A stretch of DNA of 64,000 nt from Cryptomeria japonica (taxonomy: Eukaryota > Streptophyta > Pinopsida > Cupressales > Cupressaceae), in contig NW_026729263.1 of the NCBI RefSeq assembly GCF_030272615.1, positions 33,501 to 97,500 of the forward strand, written 5' to 3'. The notes under the pieces were generated by a model, which had not been told where the DNA came from, searched no databases, and saw only the letters and a list, made by a program, of their open reading frames with translations. The position numbers and the translations under genes are program-made. Numbering within the stretch: the first letter of the stretch is position 1; each line of letters opens with the position of its first letter. Positions 1-11,939 of this stretch are shown here, in pieces.

Positions 1-3000
1 TTGCCCCGGGTGCGCCACCTCGCGTGCACCTTGGTGCGCACACCTTGGCTGGGTTGCGGCCGGGCCTGGTGGGCACCATGGTGCGCACCAAGGAGCGCTC
101 CGAAGTGTGCTCCAAGGTGCGGCGTGCACGAAGTCGGAGCCCGGTTTGCCCCGGGTGCGCACCTTCGCCGCGGTGGGCACCATGGCGTGCACGAAGTCGG
201 AGCCCGGTTTGCCCCGGGTGCGCACCTCGCGTGCACCTTCGCCGGGGTGGGCACCTCGGCTGGGTTGCGCGCCCTGGTGCGCACCAAGGAGCGCTCTGAA
301 GTGTGCCTCCAAGTGCGGCGTGCACGAAGTCGGAGCCCGGTTTGCCCCGGGTGTGCACCTCGCGTGCACCTTCGCTGGCGGTGGGCACCTTGGCTGGGTT
401 GCGCGCCTTGGTGGGCACCATGCAGTGCACGAAGTCGGAGCCCGGTTTGCCCCGGGCGCCGCACCTCCGCCAGGGTGGGCACCTTGGTGCGCACAACTTG
501 CCTGGGCTGCGCACCAGGAAGGGCTCAAGATGGCACCCGCGTTCCGTTTTTTTCACTATCTTTCAGAACGGAAATTTTAAAATATCGTTTTTTTTTGCCT
601 TTTCTGGAAATTAGTGAAGGCAGCAGCATCAAAGGTGCGCAACGCTGGTGCGAACCTGGGAGCGCTCCGATGTGTGCTCCAAGGTGCGGCGTGCACGAAG
701 TCGGACCCCGGTTTGCCCCGGGTGCGCACCTCGCGTGCACCTTGGTGCGCACACCTTGGCTGGGTTGCGCGCCCTGGTGGGCACCATGGTGCGCACCAAG
801 GAGCGCTCCGAAGTGTGCTCCAAGGTGCGGCGTGCACGAAGTCGGAGCCCGGGTTTGCCCCGGGTGCGCACCTCGCGTGCACCTTCGCCGCGGGGGGCAC
901 CATGGCGTGCACGAAGTCGGAGCCCGGTTTGCCCCGGGTGCGCACCTCGCGTGCACCTTCGCCGGGGTGGGCACCTTAGTGTGCAGACCTTGGCTGGGTT
1001 GCGCGCCCTGGTGGGCACCATGGTGCGCACCAAGGAGCGCTCCGAAGTGTGCTCCAAGGTGCGCCTGCACGAAGTCGGAGCCCGGTTTGCCCCGGGTGTG
1101 CACCTCGGGTGGGCACCTTGGTGCGCATGCCTTGCCTGGGCTGCGCACCAGGGCGGGCTCAAGATGGCACCCGCGTTCCTTTTTTTTCACTATCTTTCAA
1201 AACGGAAATTTTAAATCTCATTAAACGGAAATTTTAAAATCTCATTTTTTTTTGCCTTTTTCTGGAAATTAGTGAAGGCAGCGCATCAAAGGTGCGCACC
1301 TCGCTGCCCACCACGGTGCGCAACGCCGGTGGGCACCCGGGAGTGCTTCGAAGTGTGCTCCAAGGTGCTGCGTGCACGTTGTCGGAGCCCGGTTTGCCCC
1401 GGGTGCGCACCTCGCGTGCACCTTCGTCGGGGTGGGCACCTTGGCTGGGTTTGCCCCGGCTGCGCTCCGAAGCGGGGTTATTGGAGCGCCGCCTCTTTTT
1501 TTGTCGGAGCGTTTGGTGGGGTTTCTCGCATTGGCTCTTCCGAGGCCCGGTTGCCACCCTGGCGCGCACGAAGTCGGAAGTAGGGTTAATTGCCCGGGTG
1601 CGCACCTTTGCCAGGGTGGGCACCTTACCTGGGCTGCGCACCAGGGCGGGCTCAAGATGGCACGCGCGTTCCGTTTTTTTCACTATCTTTCAAAACGGAA
1701 ATTTTAAAATCTCCTTTTTTTTTTGCCTTTTCTGGAAATTAGTGAAGGCAGCGCATCAAAGGTGCGCACCTCGCTGCCCACCTTGGTGTGCTCTGAGGTG
1801 CGCACCCGGGAGCGCTACGAAGTGTGCTCCAAGGTGCGGCGTGCACGTTGTCGGAGCCCGGTTTGCCCCGGGTGCGCACCTCGCCTGCACCTTGGCCGGG
1901 GTGGGCACCTTGGCTGGGTTTGCCCAGGGTGCGCTCCGAAGCGGGGTTACTGGAGCGCCCCCTCTTTTTTTGTCAGAGCGTTTGGTGGGGTTTCTCGCAT
2001 TGGCTCTTCCCAGGCCCGGTTGTTGGGTGCGCTCCCACCCTGGCGCGCGCGAAGTTGGAAGTTGGGTTAATTGCCCGGGCGCGCACCTTCGCCAGGGTGG
2101 GCACCTTGGTGCGCACACCTTGGCTGGGCTGCGCACCAGGGCGGGCTCAAGATGGCACCAGCATTCCCTTTTTCTCACTATCTTTCAAAACGGAAATTTT
2201 AAAATCTCGTTTTTTTTTTGCCTTTTATGGAAATTAGTGAAGGCATCGCATCAAAGGTGCGCACCTCGCTGCCCACCTTGGTGTGCTCCGAGGTGCCCAC
2301 CACGGTGCGCAACGCCGGTGCGAACCCGGGAGCGCCCCGATGTGTGCTCCAAGGTGCGGCGTGCACGAAGTCGGACCCCGGTTTGCCCCGGGTGCGCACC
2401 TCGCGTGCACCTTGGTGCGCACACCTTGGCTGGGTTGCGCGGCCTGGTGGGCACCATGGTGCGCACCAAGGAGCGCTCCGAAGTGTGCTCCAAGGTGCGG
2501 CGTGCACGAAGTCGGAGCCCGGTTTGCCCCGGGTACGCACCTCGCGTGCACCTTCGCCGGGGTGGGCACCTCGGCTGGGTTGCGCGCCCTGGTGCGCACC
2601 AAGGAGCGCTCCGAAGTGTGCTCCAAGGTGCGGCGTGCACGAAGTCGGAGCCCGGTTTGCCCCGGGTGCGCACCTTCGCCGCGGTGCGCACCATGGCGTG
2701 CACGAAGTCGGAGCCCGGTTTGCCCCGGGTGCGCACCTCGCGTGCACCTTCGGCGGGGTTGCGCGCCCTGGTGGGCACCATGGTGCGCACCAAGGAGCGC
2801 TCCGAAGTGTGCTCCAAGGTGCGGCGTGCACGAAGTCGGAGCCCGGTTTGCCCCGGGTGCGCACCTCGCGTGCACCTTCGGCGGGGTTGCGCGCCCTGGT
2901 GGGCACCATGGTGCGCACCAAGGAGCGCTCCGAAGTGTGCTCCAAGGTGCGGCGTGCACGAAGTCGGAGCCCGGTTTGCCCCGGGTGCGCACCTCGCGTG

Positions 3001-4450
3001 CACCTTCGCCGCGGTGGGCACCATGGCGTGCACGAAGTCGGAGCCCGGTTTGCCCCGGGTGCGCACCTCGCGTGCACCTTCGCCGGGGTGGGCACCTCGG
3101 CTGGGTTGCGCGCCCTGGTGCGCACCAAGGAGCGCTCCGAAGTGTGCTCCAAGGTGCGGCGTGCACGAAGTCGGAGCCCGGTTTGCCCCGGGTGCGCACC
3201 TCGCGTGCACCTTCGCCAGGGTGGGCACCTCGGTGCGCACACCTTCTCAATGTTTTCTTGCCTTTTCTGGAAATTGGTGAAGGCAGCGCATCAAAGGTGC
3301 GCACCTCGGTGTGCTCCGAGGTGCGAACCCGAGAGCGCTCCGAGGTGCCCACGAAGTCGAAAGTCGGGTTAATTGCATTGTTTTCCCCGGGTGCGCTCCG
3401 AGGTGCGCAACATCGGCGCGCACCAAGGAGGGCTCCGAAGTGTGCTCCAAGGTGCGCACGATGGCGTGCACCTCTGGTGCGCACGATTCGGAGCTCGGTT
3501 TGACCGGGGTGCGCACACCTTGGCTGGGTTGCGCACCTTTTGTGCGCTCCAAGGTGCGCACGAAGTCGGAGCTCGGTTTGCCCCGGGTGCGCACCTTCGC
3601 CAGGGTGCGCACCTTGATGCGCACGCCTTGGCTGGGCTGCGCACCTTGGTGGGCGCCATGGTGCGCACCTTTCGTGCGCTCCAAGGTGCGCACGAAGTCG
3701 GAGCTCGGTTTGCCCCGGGTGCGCACCTTGGTGGGCGCCATGGTGCACTCCGAGGTGCCCAAGATTGGTGCGCACCAAGGAGCGCTCCGAAGTGCGCTCC
3801 AAGGTGCGCGCGAAGTCGAAAGTTGGGTTAATTGTCCGGTTTGCCTCGGGTGCGCACCTTGCGTGCACCTTCGCCAGGGTGGGCGCCTTGGTGCGCACAC
3901 CTTGGCTGGGCTGCGCACACCTTGGCACCCGCGTTTCCTTCATTTTAAATTTTTTTTTTTTACAATCTCTCAAGTGGGAAATTCTATAATCTCAACTTTT
4001 TTTGCCTTTTCAGGAAACTTTTGAATGGAGCGCATCATTGGTGCGCTCCGAAGTGTGCTCCAAAGCTCTCTCCAGCTGCGTGCACCTGCCCCGGCCGCGC
4101 ACCCGGCCCCGCCCAGCTTCGCTCACCTGTCCCGGGCGTCTGGTGCGGAACCTTAGAGTAAGAAACATCACCGTGCACCTTGGCCAACGTGCGCGACTCG
4201 ACCGGAGCGCGCACTGGCCGAGGTGCACACCGATTTCACCTGGGTGCGCGCGCAGCACCTCGGGCGCACCGGGGTGCGCGCACAACGCCCGGGTTGCACC
4301 GTGGCCTGTGTGCTCGGGGCGCCTCGGGTGCGCGCTCGGTGTCGCCCCCGCGCGCGCGGTAGTGCGGGCAGCGCACCCCGGCCCGGCCCGGCCCCGACGA
4401 GAACGCAAACGGGCAAAAGGTTTATTCAAATAGCATTGCGACGCCCGGCG

Positions 4451-4463
4451 AAAAACTAAAAAA
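4451..4463 (-). terminator. Pol III terminator of 5S copy 1
   Basis: On the RNA strand the gene ends CACCC and is followed at once by T6, then AG, then T5. Four or more T is the standard Pol III stop; the second run is a back-up stop. Confidence 0.9.
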
Positions 4464-4581
4464 GGGTGCAACACCGGGACTTCCCGGGAGGTCACCCATC
4501 CCAGTACTACTCCGGCCCAAGCGCGCTTAACTGCGGAGTTCTGATGGGATCCGGTGCACTAACGCTGGTATGATCGCACCC
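4464..4581 (-). rRNA. 5S rRNA: 5S ribosomal RNA, copy 1
   Basis: 118 nt from the 5' GGGTGCGATC to the 3' TTGCACCC; transcripts may extend 1-2 U. The product is the 5S RNA of the cytosolic large ribosomal subunit, transcribed by RNA polymerase III. Internal control elements are present in their usual places: box A around RNA positions 50-64 (AGTTAAGCGCGCTTG) and box C around 80-97 (GGGATGGGTGACCTCCCG). The 5' GGGTGC pairs with the 3' GCACCC to form helix I. GCGTTAGTGCACC and GCGCGCTTGGGCC resemble gymnosperm 5S more than flowering-plant 5S. All seven copies are identical, so all are plausibly functional. The gene sits in an otherwise non-repeated 0.9-kb part of its unit, opposite in strand to the Pol I motifs. 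Confidence 0.98.
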
Positions 4582-4609
4582 GTTATGAGCTTGTCGCAGT
4601 GTGTACTTA
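4582..4609 (-). promoter_or_regulatory. 5S upstream promoter region, copy 1
   Basis: Plant 5S genes use a TATA-like box near -28 and a C at -1 besides the internal boxes. Here TAAGTA occupies -28 to -23 and C is at -1; a GC pair lies at -9/-8, slightly closer than the usual -12. A CACGTG palindrome sits further out at about -42 to -47 (4623-4628). The block is the same in all seven units. Confidence 0.75.
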
Positions 4610-5893
4610 GCAAACCGCGACCCACGTGCGAATCCACCCCGGCCACCCACCCCCGTCGAGGTGCACACCCTCCCTCGCGAAGTGCGCCCCGTTCGCCAAG
4701 TGTGAGCCCTGCCCGGGTGCGCGCACCTTGCTAGGGCGTCGGGTGTGCACCCGGCCCGGCCTACGTGCGTGCACCTGGAGGGGGCGTCGTGTGCGTGCAG
4801 TGTCCCGTCTGCAACGCGGTGCCCACACACCACCTCGGGCGCAACGACCTGCGCTCACATGTGGGCCGAGTGCACCTTGGTGCATGTTCGGGGCGCCTCG
4901 GGTGCACGCTCGATCTTGCCCCGGTGCACCAAGGCGCTCGGTTTGCCCCGGGTGCGCACTTGGTGCAAGGTGGGCACCCAAAATAGGGATCAAGCACCAA
5001 AACACAAGTTTCGGGATGCAAAATGGGACCCAAGGACCACAAATGCGTTCCAAGACCCATGATGGGTCCACGAGAACAAAAATGTGTTCCGAGACTTAAT
5101 AAACAAATATTGGGTTTTAGGAGAAGAAACATGCTCTGATGCCCAAAACGAGAATCGACCCCGAAAAGGCCACAGGCCAAAAGTGGGATGCGAGACAAAA
5201 AAAAATGGGACCCGAGGACCAAAATTGGGTTCCCAGGTCGAAGACAGGGCAACCGGACAAGAAACGACCTCTAAGGCTCGAAATGAGTCCCGACGACTAA
5301 AACTTGACAAGAAGCACCCATCAGGCACCCAACTCGACACCCATGGGATGCCGACCCACCCGGGCTTCCACCTAGCACACCTTGGCACCCACCCACCCTC
5401 GCACCCAACCTCGCACCCAACTTAGCACCTTTGAACCCACATTGGCACTCACCCTGACCCTGGCACCTTGGAACCCACATTGGCACTCACCTTGACCCTG
5501 GCACCCACCTTTGCACTCACCTTGGGACCCACCCTGGCTCCCACCTCGGCACCCACCCAGACACCCACCTTGGTTCCTTGGCACCCACCTTGGATCCTTG
5601 GCACCCACCCCGACACCCACCTTGGCACGCAACTTGGCTACTTGCCACCCACCTTGGCTCCTTGACGCCCACCCCGACAACCACCCCGTGACCTACCCTG
5701 GCTAGGGTTGGTGCACACCCACCCTGGTGCCCACCTTGGCACCCACCCTATGACCCACCTTGGCACGCACCTTAGTACCCACCCCGTTACCCACCCTAGG
5801 ACCCACCCCGTGACCCACCTTGGCCAGGGTGGGTGCCTTGGTGCGCACAACTTGCCTGGGCTGCACACCAGGGCGGGCTCAAGATGGCACCCT

Positions 5894-8800
5894 GCGTTCC
5901 GTTTTTTTCACTATCTTTCAAAACGGAAATTTTAAAATCTCATTTTTTTCTTTTTTTTGCCTTTTCTGGAAATTAGTGAAGGCAGCGCATCAAAGGTGCG
6001 CAATGCTGGTGCGAACCCGGGAGCGCTCCGATGTGTGCTCCAAGGTGCGGCGTGCACGAAGTCCGAGCCCGGTTTGCCCCGGGTGCGCACCTCGCGTGCA
6101 CCTTCGCCGGGGTGAGCACCTTGGCTGGGTTGCGCGCCCTGGTGCGTACCAAGGAGCGCTCTGAAGTGTGCTCCAAGGTGCGGCGTGCACGAAGTCGGAG
6201 CCCGGTTTGCCCCGGGTGTGCACCTCGGGTGCGCACCTCGCGTGCACCTTCGCTGCGGTGGGCACCTTGGCTGGGTTGCGCGCCTTGGTGGGCACCATGC
6301 AGTGCACGAAGTCGGAGCCCGGTTTGCCCCGGGCGCGCACCTCCGCCAGGGTGGGCACCTTGGTGCGCACAACTTGCCTGGGCTGCGCATCAGGAAGGGC
6401 TCAAGATGGCACCCGCGTTCCGTTTTTTTCACTATCTTTCAGAACGGAAATTTTAAAATATCGTTTTTTTTTGCCTTTTCTGGAAATTAGTGAAGGCAGC
6501 GCATCAAAGGTGCGCAACGCTGGTGCGAACCTGGGAGCGCTCCGATGTGTGCTCCAAGGTGCGGCGTGCACGAAGTCGGAGCCCGGTTTGCCTCGGGTGC
6601 GCCCTGGTGGGCACCATGGTGCGCACCAAGGAGCGCTCCGAAGTGTGCTCCAAGGTGCGGCCTGCACGAAGTCGGAGCCCGGTTTGCCCCGGGTGTGCAC
6701 CTCGGGTGGGCACCTTGGTGCGCATGCCTTGCCTGGGCTGCGCACCAGGGCGGGCTCAAGATGGCACCCGCGTTCCTTTTTTTTCACTATCTTTCAAAAC
6801 GGAAATTTTAAAATCTCATTTTTTTTTGCCTTTTTCTGGAAATTAGTGAAGGCAGCGCATCAAAGGTGCGCACCTCGCTGCCCACCACGGTGCGCAACGC
6901 CGGTGGGCACCCGGGAGTGCTTCGAAGTGTGCTCCAAGGTGCTGCGTGCACGTTGTCGGAGCCCGGTTTGCCCCGGGTGCGCACCTCGCGTGCACCTTCG
7001 TCGGGGTGGGCACCTTGGCTTGGTTTGCCCCGGCTGCGCTCCGAAGCGGGGTTATTGGAGCGCCGCCTCTTTTTTTGTCGGAGCGTTTGGTGGGGTTTCT
7101 CGCATTGGCTCTTCCGAGGCCCGGTTGCCACCCTGGCGCGCACGAAGTCGGAAGTAGGGTTAATTGCCCGGGTGCGCACCTTTGCCAGGGTGGCACCTTA
7201 CCTGGGCTGCGCACCAGGGCGGGCTCAAGATGGCACGCGCGTTCCGTTTTTTTCACTATCTTTCAAAACGGAAATTTTAAAATCTCCTTTTTTTTTTGCC
7301 TTTTCTGGAAATTAGTGAAGGCAGCGCATCAAAGGTGCGCACCTCGCTGCCCACCTTGGTGTGCTCTGAGGTGCGCACCCGGGAGCGCTACGAAGTGTGC
7401 TCCAAGGTGCGGCGTGCACGTTGTCGGAGCCCGGTTTGCCCCGGGTGCGCACCTCGCCTGCACCTTGGCCGGGGTGGGCACCTTGGCTGGGTTTGCCCAG
7501 GGTGCGCTCCGAAGCGGGGTTACTGGAGCGCCCCCTCTTTTTTTGTCAGAGAGTTTGGTGGGGTTTCTCGCATTGGCTCTTCCCAGGCCCGGTTGTTGGG
7601 TGCGCTCCCACCCTGGCGCGCGCGAAGTTGGAAGTTGGGTTAATTGCCCGGGCGCGCACCTTCGCCAGGGTGGGCACCTTGGTGCGCAAACCTTGGCTGG
7701 GCTGCGCACCAGGGCGGGCTCAAGATGGCACCAGCATTCCCTTTTTCTCACTATCTTTCAAAACGGAAATTTTAAAATCTCGTTTTTTTTTTGCCTTTTA
7801 TGGAAATTAGTGAAGGCATCGCATCAAAGGTGCGCACCTCGCTGCCCACCTTGGTGTGCTCCGAGGTGCCCACCACGGTGCGCAACGCCGGTGCGAACCC
7901 GGGAGCGCCCCGATGTGTGCTCCAAGGTGCGGCGTGCACGAAGTCGGACCCCGGTTTGCCCCGGGTGCGCACCTCGCGTGCACCTTGGTGCGCACACCTT
8001 GGCTGGGTTGCGCGGCCTGGTGGGCACCATGGTGCGCACCAAGGAGCGCTCCGAAGTGTGCTCCAAGGTGCGGCGTGCACGAAGTCGGAGCCCGGTTTGC
8101 CCCGGGTGCGCACCTTCGCCGCGGTGGGCACCATGGCGTGCACGAAGTCGGAGCCCGGTTTGCCCCGGGTGCGCACCTCGCGTGCACCTTCGCCGGGGTG
8201 GGCACCTCGGCTGGGTTGCGCGCCCTGGTGCGCACCAAGGAGCGCTCTGAAGTGTGCTCCAAGGTGCGGCGTGCACGAAGTCGGAGCCCGGTTTGCCCCG
8301 GGTGTGCACCTCGCGTGCACCTTCGCTGCGGTGGGCACCTTGGCTGGGTTGCGCGCCTTGGTGGGCACCATGCAGTGCACGAAGTCGGAGCCCGGTTTGC
8401 CCCGGGCGCGCACCTCCGCCAGGGTGGGCACCTTGGTGCGCACAACTTGCCTGGGCTGCGCACCAGGAAGGGCTCAAGATGGCACCCGCGTTCCGTTTTT
8501 TTCACTATCTTTCAGAACGGAAATTTTAAAATATCGTTTTTTTTTGCCTTTTCTGGAAATTAGTGAAGGCAGCGCATCAAAGGTGCGCAACGCTGGTGCG
8601 AACCTGGGAGCGCTCCGATGTGTGCTCCAAGGTGCGGCGTGCACGAAGTCGGACCCCGGTTTGCCCCGGGTGCGCACCTCGCGTGCACCTTGGTGCGCAC
8701 ACCTTGGCTGGGTTGCGCGCCCTGGTGGGCACCATGGTGCGCACCAAGGAGCGCTCCGAAGTGTGCTCCAAGGTGCGGCGTGCACGAAGTCGGAGCCCGG

Positions 8801-10182
8801 TTTGCCCCGGGTGCGCACCTCGCGTGCACCTTCGCCGCGGTGGGCACCATGGCGTGCACGAAGTCGGAGCCCGGTTTGCCCCGGGTGCGCACCTCGCGTG
8901 CACCTTCGCCGGGGTGGGCACCTTAGTGTGCAGACCTTGGCTGGGTTGCGCGCCCTGGTGGGCACCATGGTGCGCACCAAGGAGCGCTCCGAAGTGTGCT
9001 CCAAGGTGCGGCCTGCACGAAGTCGGAGCCCGGTTTGCCCCGGGTGTGCACCTCGGGTGGGCACCTTGGTGCGCATGCCTTGCCTGGGCTGCGCACCAGG
9101 GCGGGCTCAAGATGGCACCCGCGTTCCTTTTTTTTCACTATCTTTCAAAACGGAAATTTTAAAATCTCATTTTTTTTTGCCTTTTTCTGGAAATTAGTGA
9201 AGGCAGCGCATCAAAGGTGCGCACCTCGCTGCCCACCACGGTGCGCAACGCCGGTGGGCACCCGGGAGTGCTTCGAAGTGTGCTCCAAGGTGCTGCGTGC
9301 ACGTTGTCGGAGCCCGGTTTGCCCCGGGTGCGCACCTCGCGTGCACCTTCGTCGGGGTGGGCACCTTGGCTGGGTTTGCCCCGGCTGCGCTCCGAAGCGG
9401 GGTTATTGGAGCGCCGCCTCTTTTTTTGTCGGAGCGTTTGGTGGGGTTTCTCGCATTGGCTCTTCCGAGGCCCGGTTGCCACCCTGGCGCGCACGAAGTC
9501 GGAAGTAGGGTTAATTGCCCGGGTGCGCACCTTTGCCAGGGTGGGCACCTTACCTGGGCTGCGCACCAGGGCGGGCTCAAGATGGCACGCGCGTTCCGTT
9601 TTTTTCACTATCTTTCAAAACGGAAATTTTAAAATCTCCTTTTTTTTTTGCCTTTTCTGGAAATTAGTGAAGGCAGCGCATCAAAGGTGCGCACCTCGCT
9701 GCCCACCTTGGTGTGCTCTGAGGTGCGCACCCGGGAGCGCTACGAAGTGTGCTCCAAGGTGCGGCGTGCACGTTGTCGGAGCCCGGTTTGCCCCGGGTGC
9801 GCACCTCGCCTGCACCTTGGCCGGGGTGGGCACCTTGGCTGGGTTTGCCCAGGGTGCGCTCCGAAGCGGGGTTACTGGAGCGCCCCCTCTTTTTTTGTCA
9901 GAGCGTTTGGTGGGGTTTCTCGCATTGGCTCTTCCCAGGCCCGGTTGTTGGGTGCGCTCCCACCCTGGCGCGCGCGAAGTTGGAAGTTGGGTTAATTGCC
10001 CGGGCGCGCACCTTCGCCAGGGTGGGCACCTTGGTGCGCACACCTTGGCTGGGCTGCGCACCAGGGCGGGCTCAAGATGGCACCAGCATTCCCTTTTTCT
10101 CACTATCTTTCAAAACGGAAATTTTAAAATCTCGTTTTTTTTTTGCCTTTTATGGAAATTAGTGAAGGCATCGCATCAAAGG
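5894..10182. repeat. AT-rich modules alternating with GC-rich blocks (U1 reference)
   Basis: Nine modules of about 97-103 bp interrupt the GC-rich sequence at 5894, 6414, 6770, 7239, 7734, 8488, 9121, 9591 and 10086. Each runs from GCGTTCC through T-rich CACTATCTTTC, AACGGAAATTTTAAAAT and a T8-T10 run. It then continues through GCCTTTTCTGGAAATTAGTG to GCATCAAAGG. Two decayed modules follow near 11168 and 11858. The same set recurs in every unit. Module subtypes (for example CAGAACGG with AATATCG at 6414 and 8488) identify which modules were copied together. No gene-like signal is seen in them. A structural role such as DNA unwinding or matrix attachment is only a guess from composition. Confidence 0.85.
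6086..8167. repeat. Internal tandem duplication, left copy L (U1)
   Basis: Starts at a CCTCGCGTGCACCTTCGCCG junction and carries the same ordered landmarks as the segment to its right: GAGCGCTCTGAAG, ACCATGCAGTGCACG, the AATATCG-type AT module, the CTTTTTTTGTCGGAGCG block and the TATGGAAATTAGTG module. It is about 280 bp shorter than its partner around 6600, where TGCCTCGGGTGCGCCCTGG bridges a deletion. It has about 56 bp extra near 8101. The same pair is present in all units. Confidence 0.8.
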
Positions 10183-10462
10183 TGCGCACCTCGCTGCCCA
10201 CCTTGGTGTGCTCCGAGGTGCCCACCACGGTGCGCAACGCCGGTGCGAACCCGGGAGCGCCCCGATGTGTGCTCCAAGGTGCGGCGTGCACGAAGTCGGA
10301 CCCCGGTTTGCCCCGGGTGCGCACCTCGCGTGCACCTTGGTGCGCACACCTTGGCTGGGTTGCGCGGCCTGGTGGGCACCATGGTGCGCACCAAGGAGCG
10401 CTCCGAAGTGTGCTCCAAGGTGCGGCGTGCACGAAGTCGGAGCCCGGTTTGCCCCGGGTACG
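8168..10462. repeat. Internal tandem duplication, right copy R (U1)
   Basis: Partner of the left copy. The offset is about 2.08 kb at the start and 2351 bp after the left copy's deletion. It has the undeleted GC-rich block at about 8660-8940. It differs from L at scattered bases, for example AGAGCGTTTGG here against AGAGAGTTTGG in L near 7550. L-type and R-type differences are kept constant between units, so the duplication predates the last round of unit homogenisation. Confidence 0.8.
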
Positions 10463-11939
10463 CACCTCGCGTGCACCTTCGCCGGGGTGGGCACCTCGGC
10501 TGGGTTGCGCGCCCTGGTGCGCACCAAGGAGCGCTCCGAAGTGTGCTCCAAGGTGCGGCGTGCACGAAGTCGGAGCCCGGTTTGCCCCGGGTGCGCACCT
10601 TCGCCACGGTGCGCACCATGGCGTGCACGAAGTCGGAGCCCGGTTTGCCCCGGGTGCGCACCTCGCGTGCACCTTCGGCGGGGTTGCGCGCCCTGGTGGG
10701 CACCATGGTGCGCACCAAGGAGCGCTCCGAAGTGTGCTCCAAGGTGCGGCGTGCACGAAGTCGGAGCCCGGTTTGCCCCGGGTGCGCACCTCGCGTGCAC
10801 CTTCGGCGGGGTTGCGCGCCCTGGTGGGCACCATGGTGCGCACCAAGGAGCGCTCCGAAGTGTGCTCCAAGGTGCGGCGTGCACGAAGTCGGAGCCCGGT
10901 TTGCCCCGGGTGCGCACCTCGCGTGCACCTTCGCCGCGGTGGGCACCATGGCGTGCACGAAGTCGGAGCCCGGTTTGCCCCGGGTGCGCACCTCGCGTGC
11001 ACCTTCGCCGGGGTGGGCACCTCGGCTGGGTTGCGCGCCCTGGTGCGCACCAAGGAGCGCTCCGAAGTGTGCTCCAAGGTGCGGCGTGCACGAAGTCGGA
11101 GCCCGGTTTGCCCCGGGTGCGCACCTCGCGTGCACCTTCGCCAGGGTGGGCACCTCGGTGCGCACACCTTCTCAATGTTTTCTTGCCTTTTCTGGAAATT
11201 GGTGAAGGCAGCGCATCAAAGGTGCGCACCTCGGTGTGCTCCGAGGTGCGAACCCGAGAGCGCTCCGAGGTGCCCACGAAGTCGAAAGTCGGGTTAATTG
11301 CATTGTTTTCCCCGGGTGCGCTCCGAGGTGCGCAACATCGGCGCGCACCAAGGAGGGCTCCGAAGTGTGCTCCAAGGTGCGCACGATGGCGTGCACCTCT
11401 GGTGCGCACGATTCGGAGCTCGGTTTGACCGGGGTGCGCACACCTTGGCTGGGTTGCGCACCTTTTGTGCGCTCCAAGGTGCGCACGAAGTCGGAGCTCG
11501 GTTTGCCCCGGGTGCGCACCTTCGCCAGGGTGCGCACCTTGATGCGCACGCCTTGGCTGGGCTGCGCACCTTGGTGGGCGCCATGGTGCGCACCTTTCGT
11601 GCGCTCCAAGGTGCGCACGAAGTCGGAGCTCGGTTTGCCCCGGGTGCGCACCTTGGTGGGCGCCATGGTGCACTCCGAGGTGCCCAAGATTGGTGCGCAC
11701 CAAGGAGCGCTCCGAAGTGCGCTCCAAGGTGCGCGCGAAGTCGAAAGTTGGGTTAATTGTCCGGTTTGCCTCGGGTGCGCACCTTGCGTGCACCTTCGCC
11801 AGGGTGGGCGCCTTGGTGCGCACACCTTGGCTGGGCTGCGCACACCTTGGCACCCGCGTTTCCTTCATTTTAAATTTTTTTTTTTTACAATCTCTCAAGT
11901 GGGAAATTCTATAATCTCAACTTTTTTTGCCTTTTCAGG

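Larger units (their letters stand above)
1..5836. repeat. Macrosatellite unit U0 (left-truncated by window)
   Basis: The right three quarters of a unit; its first base corresponds to about 7955 in the next unit. The first 1.25 kb differs from all other units by at least nine small indels or substitutions. Examples are near 15, 57-62, 306-316, 385, 458, 622, 848, 888 and 1064, plus a 27-nt local duplication at about 1211-1237. From about 1260 onward it matches the others closely, with one extra G near 4198. Sub-parts: AT-rich modules near 541, 1172, 1668 and 2162; weak modules at 3244 and 3934; 5S gene at 4464; AT-richer minisatellite about 4980-5320; C-rich minisatellite about 5380-5836. Confidence 0.9.

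Noticed and set aside
1-1260. 25S rRNA 3' end at the left edge
   Set aside because: The left edge aligns throughout with the interior of the macrosatellite unit (about 7955 onward in U1).
1292-3280. A 662-codon open frame, repeated in every unit, and hundreds of other long frames
   Set aside because: Open frames occur at the same place on both strands and in several frames, shift frame with each small indel and have peptides made of repeat words (CAPRV, GAHLG, RARSRSPVC). They come from stop-poor GC-rich tandem repeats. No known domain is recognisable.
1840-3973. Minus-strand 579-codon frame as a repeat-rich protein
   Set aside because: It overlaps plus-strand frames of similar length over the same repeats, spans AT modules without any splice or start context, and has no domain. 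It is treated as an artefact.
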